From the NCBI GenBank assembly GCA_964646405.1, contig CAZYDV010000188.1, positions 1-11,973 on the forward strand: a DNA stretch of 11,973 nt, given 5' to 3'. The DNA is from CAKZSB01 sp964646405. Its GTDB lineage: Bacteria > Pseudomonadota > Gammaproteobacteria > Granulosicoccales > Granulosicoccaceae. A program made the translations under genes and the position numbers. The notes beneath the pieces were generated by a model, which saw only the letters and a program-made list of their open reading frames with translations, searched no databases and had not been told where the DNA came from. Positions within the stretch are counted from its first letter, which is position 1. Every line of letters starts with the position of its first letter. Shown in pieces: positions 11,736 to 11,973 of the stretch.

Positions 11736-11973
11736 TTAGTCATCCAGTTCCGTCAACTGAGTGACGCCTGCCTCCAGTTGCAGCCAGTCAAAGATACTGA
11801 TCGCCGCAACCGGCACATTGGCGTAGTGATCGCCTCTCAATAACAGCAGATGGACCGATTCGCCGGGTGACGTTGACTTCCATACCTTCGTGTAGAAGTC
11901 CGCCAGATCGCTGACCGCCTGTTGATTGACAGCAGCAAATGTTATTTGGGATTACTTGGTGTAGATATCCCAA
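11736..11973 (-). pseudogene. C-terminal fragment of a PDZ-domain (HtrA/DegP-like) serine protease, interrupted by a stop
   Basis: Reading the minus strand from 11951 down to the TAA at 11736-11738 gives 71 residues that resemble the end of a PDZ domain in S1C-type trypsin-like proteases. They include ITFAAVNQQAVSDLADFY, a KVW-xxx-GESVHLLLLRG strand region, and a final FDWLQLEAG. A TAA at 11952-11954 interrupts the frame. The seven codons visible beyond it up to the edge do not look like PDZ. No ATG, GTG or TTG suitable as a start occurs early in the fragment. The likeliest reading is a truncated remnant. A frameshift in a longer gene outside the window, or a sequencing error, remain possible. 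The protease domain with its His-Asp-Ser triad is not in the window. Confidence 0.5.

Noticed and set aside
11518..11739. Open frame of 73 codons on the plus strand
   Set aside because: It has a TTG start inside a palindrome, no ribosome-binding site and no family resemblance, and several inverted repeats fall within it.
1..11973. CRISPR array, tRNA or rRNA genes, intact insertion sequence
   Set aside because: No regularly spaced repeats, cloverleaf-like segments, rRNA-like blocks or transposase motifs were seen on either strand.

Overview
The window looks like a chromosomal segment from a Gram-negative proteobacterium, most likely a gammaproteobacterium. The evidence is an OmpA-type peptidoglycan-binding protein, a YegP-type (DUF1508) protein, a DUF952 protein, a GGDEF protein, GC-rich coding regions and sigma70-like promoters. 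This is inference from protein families; the sequence does not allow a species call. No CRISPR array, rRNA, tRNA, transposase or integrase was recognised.

Region 1 (1-2910): a strong intrinsic terminator at 26-54 ends a plus-strand gene lying off the left edge. Facing it is a minus-strand cluster of three genes, read from 2910 down to 114: an inner-membrane-anchored protein with BON-like repeats and a C-terminal OmpA domain; a membrane-anchored coiled-coil protein; and a histidine-phosphatase-family enzyme. They look like one operon.

Region 2 (2911-5227): a 580-base regulatory region. It holds two copies of the 10-bp palindrome TGTCATGACA, which overlap the -35 element and the start region of a promoter, plus a near-copy and a spaced variant. 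It also holds a possible 25-residue membrane peptide ORF, two hairpins, a second promoter and a structured leader. It leads into a 577-residue tungsten/molybdopterin enzyme of the aldehyde ferredoxin oxidoreductase (AOR) family.

Region 3 (5228-9524): convergent to the AOR gene is a thiamine-diphosphate enzyme most like benzoylformate decarboxylase. Divergent from that are two co-directional membrane-protein genes: an EamA/DMT transporter, and a 473-residue polytopic protein that I do not recognise but which carries transporter-like duplicated motifs. A 2-oxo acid decarboxylase makes an aldehyde, and an AOR interconverts aldehydes and acids. Together with two transport-like proteins, region 3 plus the AOR could form an uptake/export and 2-oxo acid to aldehyde to acid module. 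This is the best candidate for a new system here, but the link is inferred from adjacency.

Region 4 (9525-11973): minus-strand genes for a DUF952 protein, a YegP-type protein with its own strong terminator, and a three-TM GGDEF protein whose catalytic motif is destroyed while its inhibitory c-di-GMP site is kept. Upstream lies a geneless stretch unusually rich in palindromes. At the right edge is a stop-interrupted C-terminal fragment of a PDZ-type (HtrA/DegP-like) protease.
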